From Candidatus Heimdallarchaeota archaeon (GTDB taxonomy: Archaea; Asgardarchaeota; Heimdallarchaeia; Heimdallarchaeales; Heimdallarchaeaceae): 64,000 nucleotides of DNA. The notes under the pieces were generated by a model, which worked only from the letters and a program-made list of their open reading frames with translations, did no database searches and was not told the origin of the DNA. The stretch's first letter is position 1; each line of letters starts with the position of its first letter. Below, in pieces: positions 1 through 10,026 of this stretch. The stretch covers positions 1 to 64,000 of the forward strand of contig JAEOTE010000025.1 of assembly GCA_016839945.1 (NCBI GenBank), in the 5' to 3' direction. Both the position numbers and the translations under genes were made by a program.

Positions 1-97
1 ATTGCTTTTCACTGCTCATTTTATATTCTCCATCAGTTCTATTATTGAATATTGTATATAATTACAGTATTAAATACTTTATGCCTTTCTTAAATAC

Positions 98-117
98 TTT
101 ACGCTACTTCGCGTAAA
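98..117. promoter_or_regulatory. Hairpin/inverted repeat TTTACGC-TACTTC-GCGTAAA upstream of MFS gene, next to direct repeat TTAAATACTTTAYGC
   Basis: 7-bp perfect inverted repeat with 6-nt loop read directly; TAAATACTTTA(T/C)GC occurs at ~71 and ~91. Confidence 0.4.
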
Positions 118-297
118 TTTATTTTTTCATTTTTTGATTAACTAGATAAATATTTTTCTTACTTTTTTTCAATTTTTTTAACGTTTAAGTTACTAAAACT
201 CCATTTTCTTAAGAAAAGGATATTTTTTCCTTAAGTGAGCAATAAATTTTAATAACAAACAAGTCCTTATCCTTTCATAAGCTACGGACTAGTAAGA

Positions 298-1854
298 ATG
301 AGTAGTTCTTCAACAACTGGAAAGGATGCAAATTTTAATAATAACGAAGAAGTCAATGAAGATTCTTTATACAAACTTGAACATCCTACACGTTCTCTAA
401 TAGGTATCTTTATTTCAACATTTTTTTTGAGGGTTGCATTTGGGAGTACTACCGTTTTAATGCCTATTTTTATTTGGTATCATCTTGGAATGCAAGGATG
501 GGAAGCAAATATTTCAATAATTTTTGTAGAGATTACATATGCATTAGCAGTCATATTTAGTTCTGGTTATTTTGGTTTTAAATCAGATACGTCTGATGCA
601 AGAAAATGGATCTTATTTGGTACAGCGGCAGCCGGATTAATCTTAGGAGGTTATGGTATATGCGCTTTAAGCTGGAACCAATGGATAGGTTTTCTCCCCT
701 TAACAAATGGATTGCTTATTTTTGGAATGAGCTTGTATCACTTCTTACATGGTATTGCTGGCTCATGTAAAGTTAATGCATCTTACGGATATTTATCACG
801 TTTTTCTGTATATGAAACACGAGCTACAAGGGTTGGGTTCTATAATGTAGCAGTTACTGGTGGTCGATCAGTCGGACTTGGTCTAGCTGGTATTCTGTAC
901 AATGTTATTGTTGTTCCTGAAGAACAAGGTTCAACTTGGGTACCAAAATATCCTCAGCGGTTAGTCTTTCTTTATTTAATGTTTGGTTTTGCAATAATTA
1001 TTTCTGCAGTGTTAGTATATTTTATGCTTGATAAAACCAAATCAGTAGTAAAAGATGAACAATACAGTGTTAAGAAAGAACTATTAACTTCATGGAGGTT
1101 GATGACACACAAAAGTAGAAGAGGTATTGTTCTGCCTTTATTGGGAACTGCTTCAGCTATAGGTATTTTAAACAATTGGGGTTTTCTTGTTCTTTCTATT
1201 GAGACTAATCCTGGACAAGCTAGTATTGCAACGATAGGTGTGACTTTAGCAATGGGTGTTCCAATGGCTCTTTGGGGTTGGGTTGCAGATCGAATAGGAA
1301 GAAAAAAGACTCTTGGTATAGGTGTGATAGGAATACTTCTCCTGCTCTTTGGACTATTATTTGCATTCTTTGGTAATTTTCTTACTGGTGGAAAACCTTG
1401 GAATGATCCTACTTCACAATTCGATCCAACTGGGCTTTATACTAACATATGGATTTTAGTAATTCTAGGGATAGCGGTCTTACTAGGTTCAGCATATTTT
1501 CCTGCTATAAGTGGAAGATTAGGAGACAGTACATCTGTTGGTGTTGAAAGAGATGGTTCAAGTTCAGAGGAAGAACTAGAAAAAACAGCTGAGTTTCATG
1601 GTTCTACAATGAGTATCCAACAAACTATAATGTCAGTTAGCGAAATTATTGGAATTATTCTGGGTGGAGTATCACTTATAGTAGTGTTCCTAATTGCAGG
1701 AACTGATAAGAACTTTGCATATAATATTATTGGAATGTTGATACCAATAGCTGCTTTAATAATTTTTACAACAATCTCTACTTTACTTTGGCCAGCTGAA
1801 GATGATTTTATAGAGGTAGCTCACGTTCGAAGAAAGGAAACTTCCAAGAAATAA
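298..1854 (+). CDS. MFS transporter
   Basis: 518 aa, ~12 hydrophobic segments, MFS-like motif 'GWVADRIGRKKTLGIGV'. Confidence 0.85.
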   Translation: MSSSSTTGKDANFNNNEEVNEDSLYKLEHPTRSLIGIFISTFFLRVAFGSTTVLMPIFIWYHLGMQGWEANISIIFVEITYALAVIFSSGYFGFKSDTSDARKWILFGTAAAGLILGGYGICALSWNQWIGFLPLTNGLLIFGMSLYHFLHGIAGSCKVNASYGYLSRFSVYETRATRVGFYNVAVTGGRSVGLGLAGILYNVIVVPEEQGSTWVPKYPQRLVFLYLMFGFAIIISAVLVYFMLDKTKSVVKDEQYSVKKELLTSWRLMTHKSRRGIVLPLLGTASAIGILNNWGFLVLSIETNPGQASIATIGVTLAMGVPMALWGWVADRIGRKKTLGIGVIGILLLLFGLLFAFFGNFLTGGKPWNDPTSQFDPTGLYTNIWILVILGIAVLLGSAYFPAISGRLGDSTSVGVERDGSSSEEELEKTAEFHGSTMSIQQTIMSVSEIIGIILGGVSLIVVFLIAGTDKNFAYNIIGMLIPIAALIIFTTISTLLWPAEDDFIEVAHVRRKETSKK

Positions 1855-1906
1855 TAAATGCTCAAACCAGCACTTTTTTAACCTAGTAGTAAAACGCTTC
1901 AAAACA

Positions 1907-2794
1907 ATGAAAAATCCATGGCTCTTTCTAAACAATTTAACGCTGGACAATAGTATTATTGATTCCAACACTACAGTAATTCTCGGTTTTTCTGGGTATG
2001 GTTCAGTTGGAACAGCTGTTTTAAATCATTTAGTAGAGGAAATGGATGTAAACTCTATAGGCTTCTGGGGTACTATGAGCTGGTTTCACAAAGGAATATT
2101 GGAATCACCTATAACTATATACAACCTAAATATAGATTCTAAAAATGAGAAAGAGAAATATGTTTTAATCACATCACGTTTACCGATACCTGTAGTAGGA
2201 TATGAAGCTTTACCTGATGCTTTTTGGAAATGGCTTTCAACTGAAATTCTTTCTTGGGGAGCTAAACGATATATTGTTATTGGAGGATTAAGAGAAGAGG
2301 TTCGTAATTCATCAGATGACTCATGGGTAACCTTAATCCCAACTAAAGAGTATACAAAATTATTTGACACAAAAAGAACATTCAGAGATGATTTATCTAT
2401 AAGAGGACCTATTAGTTTTCTACTAACAGAAGGAACAGCTTTTCATTATCCTGTGTTAGCTATCTTATCTTATTGCAATACATATGATGTTGACCTTGAT
2501 GCTGCTTCTATGGCTCTCAAAGAACTTGAAAAGCACTTGGATTTGGATCTCAAAAGCAAAAAATTAAGTGAATTCGATACTTCATTTCTTGAAAATCAAC
2601 TGGAATTATTTGATAATGAAGAGGATTCTGAATTTGATGAATTCAACGAATATGAAGAAGAATATGACGAAGAATTTGAAAAATATGAAAATCAAAAAAG
2701 AACAAATTCTTTCCGAAAATCCTTCTCATTCAACTCTGATTCTGATGAAAAACACTATAAAAACAATAAAGAGGATTTAGACAAGTACAAGTGA
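1907..2794 (+). CDS. PAC2 family (proteasome assembly chaperone-like) protein with acidic C-terminal tail
   Basis: N-terminal 'VILGFSGYGSVGTAVLNHLVEEM' and 'YIVIGGLREE' pattern typical of archaeal PAC2; Asp/Glu-rich C-terminus. Confidence 0.75.
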   Translation: MKNPWLFLNNLTLDNSIIDSNTTVILGFSGYGSVGTAVLNHLVEEMDVNSIGFWGTMSWFHKGILESPITIYNLNIDSKNEKEKYVLITSRLPIPVVGYEALPDAFWKWLSTEILSWGAKRYIVIGGLREEVRNSSDDSWVTLIPTKEYTKLFDTKRTFRDDLSIRGPISFLLTEGTAFHYPVLAILSYCNTYDVDLDAASMALKELEKHLDLDLKSKKLSEFDTSFLENQLELFDNEEDSEFDEFNEYEEEYDEEFEKYENQKRTNSFRKSFSFNSDSDEKHYKNNKEDLDKYK

Positions 2795-2801
2795 AAATCT
2801 T

Positions 2802-3713
2802 CTAAATAATCTCTGAAAACTCTTCAATTTTTATTAGGTCTATAGCATCAACTGGACATACAGCTCTACATATTCCACATGCTTTACAATACGATTTATT
2901 GACTATCAATTTACTACTATTTCTATAAATTGTTCCTTCAGGACAATGAAACATACACTGAAGACATTGAATACATTTCTCTTGATTTATTTCTGCTTTG
3001 TAGTGACTCCAGGTTCCAGTCATCTTTGTTTTTGCAGATCCTGGTCCAATTAATTGATTATTGTTTACTTTCATTTTTGGAATTATCGTGCCTATTGGAA
3101 GTTCTTCTGTGGTAGGCAACCAAGGTTGATTCTTTTCGTAATTTCTTCCTGCTTTTGTTTCTCCAAAAATAGTCTGTTCATATGCTATTTTTGCTGCTTC
3201 AACGTTCTTTTTTGCTTGATTCTCTCCAATTTTTGGACTGAATACTGACATAATTCCTCTTTCTAAATCTGCAAAAGATAAGATATCCAATGCACGAACA
3301 AGAGAACCAAGCATGGCACTATTTGTTATAGGTTGATCTAAAACTTCTTCTGCGATTTTTGTTGCATCAATTACTCCCGCCTTTATGGATTTCGAAAGGG
3401 TGATATCCTCTGGTTTCTTGTCGGAATTCAGGATACCAACTCCATTTGGTTTAAGACCATCTGCAACATCTATTAATTCAAGAAGAGAATTGTCTAATAC
3501 AACAATAAAATTCGGTTCATAAATTTGAGTTCTTTTGTATATTCTTTTTTCATTTATTCTTGTAAATGCTAAAACTGGAGCTCCTCTCCTTTCAGCTCCA
3601 AAAGAAGGAAAAGTTACCGCATGTTTTCCGGAATAGAAGACTGCTTTAGCTAAAGCTTGCGATGCTAAAACAGAACCTGCTCCACCTCTTCCATGGAATC
3701 GAATTTCTAACAT
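2802..3713 (-). CDS. 2-oxoacid:ferredoxin oxidoreductase gamma-delta fusion (PorG-PorD type)
   Basis: N-term 'EIRFHGRGGAGSVLASQALAKAVFYSGKHAVTFPSFGAERRGAPV' (gamma); C-term two 4Fe-4S motifs CIQCLQCMFHCP and CKACGICRAVCP (delta). Confidence 0.9.
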   Translation of the reverse strand: MLEIRFHGRGGAGSVLASQALAKAVFYSGKHAVTFPSFGAERRGAPVLAFTRINEKRIYKRTQIYEPNFIVVLDNSLLELIDVADGLKPNGVGILNSDKKPEDITLSKSIKAGVIDATKIAEEVLDQPITNSAMLGSLVRALDILSFADLERGIMSVFSPKIGENQAKKNVEAAKIAYEQTIFGETKAGRNYEKNQPWLPTTEELPIGTIIPKMKVNNNQLIGPGSAKTKMTGTWSHYKAEINQEKCIQCLQCMFHCPEGTIYRNSSKLIVNKSYCKACGICRAVCPVDAIDLIKIEEFSEII

Positions 3714-3775
3714 TTACAATCCCTAATAAACAAGTAACGATTGTCAATATGATTAAGGTGTTATTTAAATTATCC

Positions 3776-4321
3776 CTATTGGTTCTTTTCGAATTTTGCT
3801 TTTGTTAACCATTTGTTAAATTCAATTGCCAATGAACTCTCTATTTCTTTTTCATCAGTTTTGATTCTATGGATCTCTCTTTGTCTCTCTAAAAAAGTTG
3901 GTATTATTAGTTTGAAATCTAATGCATAAAGATCGAAAATAAATGAAATTGGATGGAAATAATCTTCAAGAAAATCCTCCAACTCATCAAAATAAAGCAT
4001 GAGATCTTTATATATCTCTCTGCTAACAACGAAATTAATGATAGTGACTGTTTTCTTTTTCAAGCGTATATCTTTCGCATCTAGATTTTTTACTGTAATA
4101 GCATATGCAAATAGAAAAAGGTCTCTACTCAATTTGGTTGTAGCTAATCCTTCAATCTCTTGATTTTGCAAAATCCCCATTAAAGAGGGATAATTTGTAA
4201 GAAGAACTTGAAGTTTAACATCTTTAATATTAGAGGATAATAGCTCAAATCCAGTATCACTAAAAAATACTACAGCGAATCCCTCTTTTTCTTCATTTTG
4301 AGTATCAACTAAAGTAGTCAC
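3776..4321 (-). CDS. Hypothetical protein, possible longin/roadblock-like fold
   Basis: 181-aa ORF with alternating beta/alpha hydrophobicity; no recognised motif. Confidence 0.55.
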   Translation of the reverse strand: MTTLVDTQNEEKEGFAVVFFSDTGFELLSSNIKDVKLQVLLTNYPSLMGILQNQEIEGLATTKLSRDLFLFAYAITVKNLDAKDIRLKKKTVTIINFVVSREIYKDLMLYFDELEDFLEDYFHPISFIFDLYALDFKLIIPTFLERQREIHRIKTDEKEIESSLAIEFNKWLTKAKFEKNQ

Positions 4322-4439
4322 TGTTCTTCATATTTTTTTTGTCATTAAAATATATAAACCCCCGAAAAGTATGATGCATATGCGTTATTCAATCATTATT
4401 AACAAATAAATTATAAGAGAGTAATGTGATTTTATTACA

Positions 4440-5150
4440 ATGGATAAGAAATTAGAAAAAAAATGGAAGAAATTTACTAAGTCTACAGATAAAAGTAAAC
4501 TTGACATTTTAGTGGAGCTTTCAGAGTTAGATAGAAGCGAGGAAATTGCTGAGTTTTTCTTTAGAGTAATTGAACAAGAAAAATATGAAAAAATCAGGAT
4601 CAAAGCAATCATGATTCTCAAAGAATATGATGATGAAAAGATAGTTGATAAGCTTAATAGCTTCTATGGACATGAAAGAGAGAAGAGCGTAAGATTAGCT
4701 CTAGTTGAAGCGATAGGTAATATGTCCTCTTCCAAAGTAGAAGATTTATTACAAACAGTAATAGAAAAAGATGATAATAATATTGTCCGCTCAATGGCGA
4801 TAAAAAACCTCCATAACAGAAAAAAGATTACCAAAGCTAAGATGAGAAATATACTTCATGATGTTATCCAGAATGATCATGATGTGTTTCCAAAACAAAT
4901 AGCATTAAGCGTGATTGAATTCTATGCAAATAAATCATCGCTTGAAATTCTGCAAAAAGTGTTTAATAGAGAAGTAAAATTCAAAATGAGAAGTCTAATT
5001 TACAAGACATTGAGCTCAATTGCAACAAAACTGAAGAAGGAATTAGATGTAGAAGAACCTAAAGAAGAATCTTTTGAAAAAACAGATAAAAAGGAAAAGA
5101 AAAGAAGGAAGAAAAAGAAAAAGGAAGAAGAAGAGCATCTATTTTTCTAA
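4440..5150 (+). CDS. HEAT-repeat protein with Lys/Glu-rich C-terminal tail
   Basis: Repeating 'RIKAIMILKEYDDEKIVDKL..', 'SVRLALVEAIGNM', 'IVRSMAIKNL' pattern; tail KKEKKRRKKKKKEEEE. Confidence 0.7.
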   Translation: MDKKLEKKWKKFTKSTDKSKLDILVELSELDRSEEIAEFFFRVIEQEKYEKIRIKAIMILKEYDDEKIVDKLNSFYGHEREKSVRLALVEAIGNMSSSKVEDLLQTVIEKDDNNIVRSMAIKNLHNRKKITKAKMRNILHDVIQNDHDVFPKQIALSVIEFYANKSSLEILQKVFNREVKFKMRSLIYKTLSSIATKLKKELDVEEPKEESFEKTDKKEKKRRKKKKKEEEEHLFF

Positions 5151-5321
5151 GAAATTAAGTTATTTCTCTCTTGAGAAAAATTCACTCTTAGAAATTTCTT
5201 TTGAAATTGTATTTTTAGTCATCTTATTACATAAAACGGATTATTTTCATAATTTGTTTAAGCGAAAATAATTATAGGTAGTAAAGAAACTGATACATAG
5301 AAAGAAATTTCGTTGATTTAA

Positions 5322-6239
5322 ATGGTTCAAAGTGTGAATATCTCTGAAAATGACCTAGAGCAAGTAAATCAATTTCTAATTGGTTTAGAAACTATTGTTA
5401 ATGAGGGAAGACAATGGGAGATGGAATCAATCATAGAAGGAGAGGGATTGGAGGGTGTTATTCAAGCCTTTCTGAGTATGATAATAGCAAACTTTGATCA
5501 GTCTTTATCAAAATTCAGAGTTTATCCAAGATTCATAAAGAAATTAGAAAATGGAAAAATAAGAATTCATAGTTCAACGAGAATATCATCAACTGAAAGT
5601 ATGGACATAACTTGGACTTTAAAAAAACCTCGTGGAGAATTTCAAAAATTAGTTATTGAAAGTATAAACTCAATGACTGTTGCAATATATGAAGAATCTA
5701 AACATGAAAGAAATGAAATTCCCAGATTAGATAAACAGTGGAAAGGATTCATGAGAGCAATCGAAAAAGTTGATATGATAAATAGGATCTATATGAAATT
5801 AAAAGAAGAGCAAGGAAAAACAAAAGCAAAAGCATTTTTTGATGATACAAAAGAGTTTGAACAAGAAGTAGATAATCTGTTTGGATTTCTAGAAGGGCCT
5901 TTCAAATTTATTGCATATATAGCTGTCATGGGTTCGAATGTTGATGGATTGAAAGGAGTAATTTTGAAGAAGAATGCGGATTATGAAGTAGTTTTTGATG
6001 ATTTTCGAGAACTTGATGCTTTGGATTCAATAACTGCAACCAAAAAAATGACAGAAAAAGAATATGTTGATTTGCTTACTTATCAATGGAAACAAAGAAC
6101 AAAGAAAAGCAAACTATTAGTAGAGATAATAGTTGATAAAGAAAAAAAGAGAATCACGTATAAATTAAAGAAAAAACCTCCTACTACAAAAAAAGGTAAA
6201 AAATTAGTCAAAGGTGAAAGAACTACTAAGAAAAAATAA
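5322..6239 (+). CDS. Hypothetical protein with Lys-rich C-terminus
   Basis: 305-aa ORF, no recognised motif; codon usage like neighbours. Confidence 0.7.
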   Translation: MVQSVNISENDLEQVNQFLIGLETIVNEGRQWEMESIIEGEGLEGVIQAFLSMIIANFDQSLSKFRVYPRFIKKLENGKIRIHSSTRISSTESMDITWTLKKPRGEFQKLVIESINSMTVAIYEESKHERNEIPRLDKQWKGFMRAIEKVDMINRIYMKLKEEQGKTKAKAFFDDTKEFEQEVDNLFGFLEGPFKFIAYIAVMGSNVDGLKGVILKKNADYEVVFDDFRELDALDSITATKKMTEKEYVDLLTYQWKQRTKKSKLLVEIIVDKEKKRITYKLKKKPPTTKKGKKLVKGERTTKKK

Positions 6240-6251
6240 AATTGTCTATTA

Positions 6252-6908
6252 CTACTCTTCAGGTTTCTGTGCAACTACCCATACATATCCTCGTTTATCG
6301 CCAGGTCTCATTAATCTCTCTTCTCTTGCAAGGGAAAAAATAGTCCAGTTTTTTAGAGCTTTACGTAATTCTAACATTGTGATGAATCTTAATGGGGGAT
6401 CAGTCTTGAAATGAGGTTTAACATTTCCTCCATAAAGCAACCATCCTCCTGGTTTAACAGCTTTGATGAGTTCCTCAAATTTAGATGGAGTTTTCTCGAG
6501 AAGATATTGGAGACATTGAATAGCTGAAACAACATCATAACTTTCTTTCTTTAACACGAACTTCTCCATATCTTCAAGAAGTATATTCATTTTATCATCT
6601 AATCCTAATGTTTCTGCTCTTTTTTTTGTTATTTCAATTGAAGAAGGCAGTATGTCTATTGCAGTGACATCATATCCTAATTTAGCAAGAAAGCAAGAGT
6701 CTATCCCATCTCCAGTTGCTAGATCAATGGCTTTCTTTCCTTGAACATCTTGACCATATGTGAAAAAGTAAAATTCTTGTAAAGCGTAATGAGTAAGAAA
6801 GGTTGGTAACTCATTCAATGGTTGATCTAGTTGCTTCTTGTATAAATTATCCCAACCTTGCATATACTTGTCTGGCAAAACAGTAGGATACTTTTTGTTC
6901 ATAGACAT
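6252..6908 (-). CDS. Class I SAM-dependent methyltransferase
   Basis: Motif I 'KAIDLATGDGIDSCFLAKLGYDVTAIDI', post-I 'SYDVVSAIQCLQYL'. Confidence 0.8.
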   Translation of the reverse strand: MSMNKKYPTVLPDKYMQGWDNLYKKQLDQPLNELPTFLTHYALQEFYFFTYGQDVQGKKAIDLATGDGIDSCFLAKLGYDVTAIDILPSSIEITKKRAETLGLDDKMNILLEDMEKFVLKKESYDVVSAIQCLQYLLEKTPSKFEELIKAVKPGGWLLYGGNVKPHFKTDPPLRFITMLELRKALKNWTIFSLAREERLMRPGDKRGYVWVVAQKPEE

Positions 6909-7053
6909 TTTTGAAATAATGCACTTATAAGGTATCTTGTTTCCACAAAGGTTGAACTAATTTGGTTACGTATAAATAAGTGGCGTAAGATTTAATATAC
7001 TGTAAAAGCTTATTAGGGAAAGAGTTTAGATTTATGTTAAGGGGAGAAAATAA

Positions 7054-8721
7054 TTGAAAGGTAAAAGAACAGTTTTGATAAATTCTATTATTTTTATTTT
7101 TCTAATTTTGCATACAGGATTTGCAGTTGCAAAAAAAACAGATCAAACTAATACTGTGGATAAGGATGATTACTACTATGATTTTGAAGTACCCTATATA
7201 ATAACAAATGTTACAATTCTGGAAGATGGCTCAATAGATATTTTGTATGAAATGGAGTTAATATGTCAACCAGGAGGGCAACCCATAGATGTGGTAGATA
7301 TAGGATTTCCAAACAATCATTATAAACTGAAATCAGTAAGAGCATGGTTGGATGAGGTTGAAATTGATAAATCTAGGATAATGAAAAGTGAAGCTATTGA
7401 GATTGGAGTTGAAATATGGCTTTATGATGTGGGTTTTATTGATCCGGGAGAAACTGCAAAATTGAAAGTTTTTTGCAATAATCTAGCTATGGTGTACCCT
7501 GATGTCAATGAAGGCTTTGCATCTTGCTTGTTTTCACAAACTTGGTTTTATTGGGATTTTACATCAGGAACTACAAATAGAACTGTTAGATTCTTTTTCC
7601 CAGACGATTTACCTTCCTTAGATTCAGTGGAAAATAGATGGGCTCCAATATCTGAATTTACTAAATTTCCTTCTCCTTCTTATGGAGATCCTTACGTTGA
7701 ATTTTCAACATTTGGTTATCCTGATACACCATATGATGTAGGCGTTTCATTACCAGAGGAATATGTGAAAATACATAGTGTTTTCTGGAAACTTACAATT
7801 CCACAATACAAAGGTTTTATTTATTTTGGTTTAGCTGTATTAGCATTTGTTATACTCATGTCATTTAGTAAACGTCGATCAGATCGTAAGTATTTACCTC
7901 CAACAATCACTACTTTAGGAGGAGGTATTAGAAAAGATTTGATACCTTCAGAAGTAGCAATTTTTATGGAACGACCTTTAACTCAAGTAGCTTCTTTGGT
8001 CTTATTTGAGATGATGGAGAAAGAATATATCTCAATTAGACAAAGTTCTCCCTTAAGATTAGATGTAAACATAAACCAAACAAAGATAGAAGCTCTTCCC
8101 AAATATCAAGAATTAATAATAAATGGAATAAAAAAGAGAAATCAAGAAGATGAAAGAGTGCTAAGAGGAGCAAAATCTGGGGCTATCGAGCCTGAACCAG
8201 TTCATCAAACTGAATTGAAAAAAGCTCTTCAATCACTTATTAAGTCTGTAGGAAGAAAAATTAAGGGCTATTCTTTTAGAAAAACAAGAAAGTACTATGA
8301 AGAAATAGTTGATAAAGCTTGGATGGATATGCAAAAATCTAAACCTGAATTGCAAAACGCATTCCTATGGATAATGGTTGATGAAGATTATGAGGGTAGA
8401 TTAGATCGTCATTATACAAGTTATTACTATCCACATTGGTACGTTACCAATTACTACTTCTATACTGGAAGATCCTTTAGAACAATGCCAAAGGTTAGTA
8501 GATCGTCATTCGTAAAAATCCAAGGACATGGAAAAATTACTCAAATTTCTCCAGTTAGAAGTTTAATGGGTGGATTAATACATAAACCTCAAAGTATGCA
8601 TAAATCGATAAGAGGGGTTACTAGACCTGCTTCTACTAGTAGTGGAAGTAGAGGTTATAGCGGTGGGGGTTGTGCTTGCGCTTGTGCATGCGCCTGCGCA
8701 TGTGCTGGAGGTGGTAGATGA
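7054..8721 (+). CDS. DUF2207-like membrane protein with C-terminal GGG(CA)6GGGR tail; candidate radical-SAM substrate
   Basis: TTG start, signal peptide, ectodomain, TM 'GFIYFGLAVLAFVILMSF', cytosolic 'GGGIRKDLIPSEVAIFMERPLTQVASLVLFEMMEKEYI', C-terminus SGGGCACACACACACAGGGR*; ATGA overlap with next gene. Confidence 0.8.
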   Translation: MKGKRTVLINSIIFIFLILHTGFAVAKKTDQTNTVDKDDYYYDFEVPYIITNVTILEDGSIDILYEMELICQPGGQPIDVVDIGFPNNHYKLKSVRAWLDEVEIDKSRIMKSEAIEIGVEIWLYDVGFIDPGETAKLKVFCNNLAMVYPDVNEGFASCLFSQTWFYWDFTSGTTNRTVRFFFPDDLPSLDSVENRWAPISEFTKFPSPSYGDPYVEFSTFGYPDTPYDVGVSLPEEYVKIHSVFWKLTIPQYKGFIYFGLAVLAFVILMSFSKRRSDRKYLPPTITTLGGGIRKDLIPSEVAIFMERPLTQVASLVLFEMMEKEYISIRQSSPLRLDVNINQTKIEALPKYQELIINGIKKRNQEDERVLRGAKSGAIEPEPVHQTELKKALQSLIKSVGRKIKGYSFRKTRKYYEEIVDKAWMDMQKSKPELQNAFLWIMVDEDYEGRLDRHYTSYYYPHWYVTNYYFYTGRSFRTMPKVSRSSFVKIQGHGKITQISPVRSLMGGLIHKPQSMHKSIRGVTRPASTSSGSRGYSGGGCACACACACACAGGGR

Positions 8722-10025
8722 TGGTGTCATCAAAAATGCATCATAGCAGAAATCTAGATACATTTGCAAGATTGCATCTACGAAAAGAAAAGAAAGGAAA
8801 TGGAATTTTATTAGTAAATGCAACAAGGATTTTTCACTTGAATAAAACTGCAACAGATTTCTTCTCTCGAATAATCGATAACAAAGATGATGAAGAAATA
8901 ATAAGAGAGATGAAAAGAAAATATAGAGTTGCAGAAGAACAACTTCGAATCGATTTAAAGGAACTTAAGCAATCTGTTGAAAACCTAATGAATAAACCAG
9001 ATATTGATCCAGTTCAAGATTTATCCCAAGATATTAGTCCTATGCTTGAAACTCCTTTTTCAGCACCACTTCGAATGGATTTAGCATTAACATATAAATG
9101 CAATAATAAATGTACTAAATGTTACGTTGAACAAACAAGAGATATTAAAGAATTGACTACAGAAGAGTGGAAAAATGTTTTAGATAAACTCTGGGAAATA
9201 GGAATCCCTCATGTAACTTTTACTGGAGGAGAACCAACTTTAAGAGATGATTTACCTAAACTTGTAGAGCATGCTGAAGATTTAGGTATAATTACAGGAT
9301 TAATTTCTAATGGTAGAAAATTAAAAGACAAGAAACTGGTTGAAGAGCTAGTTACAGCTGGAATTGATCACTTTCAGATTACAATTGAAAGCCATGACTC
9401 AAAAATTCATGATGAATTAAATGGTGCAAAAAATGCTTGGAAAGAAACAGTGGAAGGAATAAAGAATATTATTCCAACTCCCGTTTACATTATGACAAAT
9501 ACAACTCTTACTCCTTATAACATAAAAGATATAGAAAAAACTATAGAGTTCCTTGCTTCATTAGGAATTGACCATTTTGCAGCAAATGGAATTATCAAAT
9601 CAGGTGGAGGAAAGCAAGAAGAATTAGCTCTTTCTATTGATGAACTTGATGGAGTTCTAGATAGAGTAATGAAAAAAGCATCTGAATTAAAAATGGGTTT
9701 CTTGTGGTATTCTCCAACAAGATATTGTGATTTTAATCCAATAGATAAAGGATTAGGATTGAAACAATGTTCTGCTTCTCATATAGCAATGGCTATTGAA
9801 CCTGATGGAATGGTCATTCCGTGTCAGAGTTACTTTGAACCTCTAGGAAATATTTTAGAGACTAAATGGAGAAAAATATGGAACCATAAGACATCAAAAT
9901 CTCTCAGAAAAATGCAATATCTACCAGATGAATGCTTAGATTGTCCAGAAAGAGAAATATGTGGAGGAGGTTGTCCTCTAAACTATAAAGCTCCAATGAA
10001 TATATGTCGAGAAGCGTTTTCATGA
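8718..10025 (+). CDS. Radical SAM/SPASM peptide maturase with N-terminal PqqD-like (RRE) domain
   Basis: PqqD-like 'GILLVNATRIFHLNKTATDFFSRI...EEIIREMKRKYRV'; rSAM CNNKCTKC (CX3CX2C); SPASM 'CSASHIAMAIEPDGMVIPC...CLDCPEREICGGGCPL'. Confidence 0.9.
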   Translation: MMVSSKMHHSRNLDTFARLHLRKEKKGNGILLVNATRIFHLNKTATDFFSRIIDNKDDEEIIREMKRKYRVAEEQLRIDLKELKQSVENLMNKPDIDPVQDLSQDISPMLETPFSAPLRMDLALTYKCNNKCTKCYVEQTRDIKELTTEEWKNVLDKLWEIGIPHVTFTGGEPTLRDDLPKLVEHAEDLGIITGLISNGRKLKDKKLVEELVTAGIDHFQITIESHDSKIHDELNGAKNAWKETVEGIKNIIPTPVYIMTNTTLTPYNIKDIEKTIEFLASLGIDHFAANGIIKSGGGKQEELALSIDELDGVLDRVMKKASELKMGFLWYSPTRYCDFNPIDKGLGLKQCSASHIAMAIEPDGMVIPCQSYFEPLGNILETKWRKIWNHKTSKSLRKMQYLPDECLDCPEREICGGGCPLNYKAPMNICREAFS

Positions 10026-10026
10026 T

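Noticed and set aside
8575-8853. 92-aa minus-strand ORF (…TSSTCAGACTSAS…) opposite the CA tail
   Set aside because: Antisense shadow of the Cys/Gly-rich 3' end of the DUF2207-like gene and the rSAM start; no supporting start context or motif.
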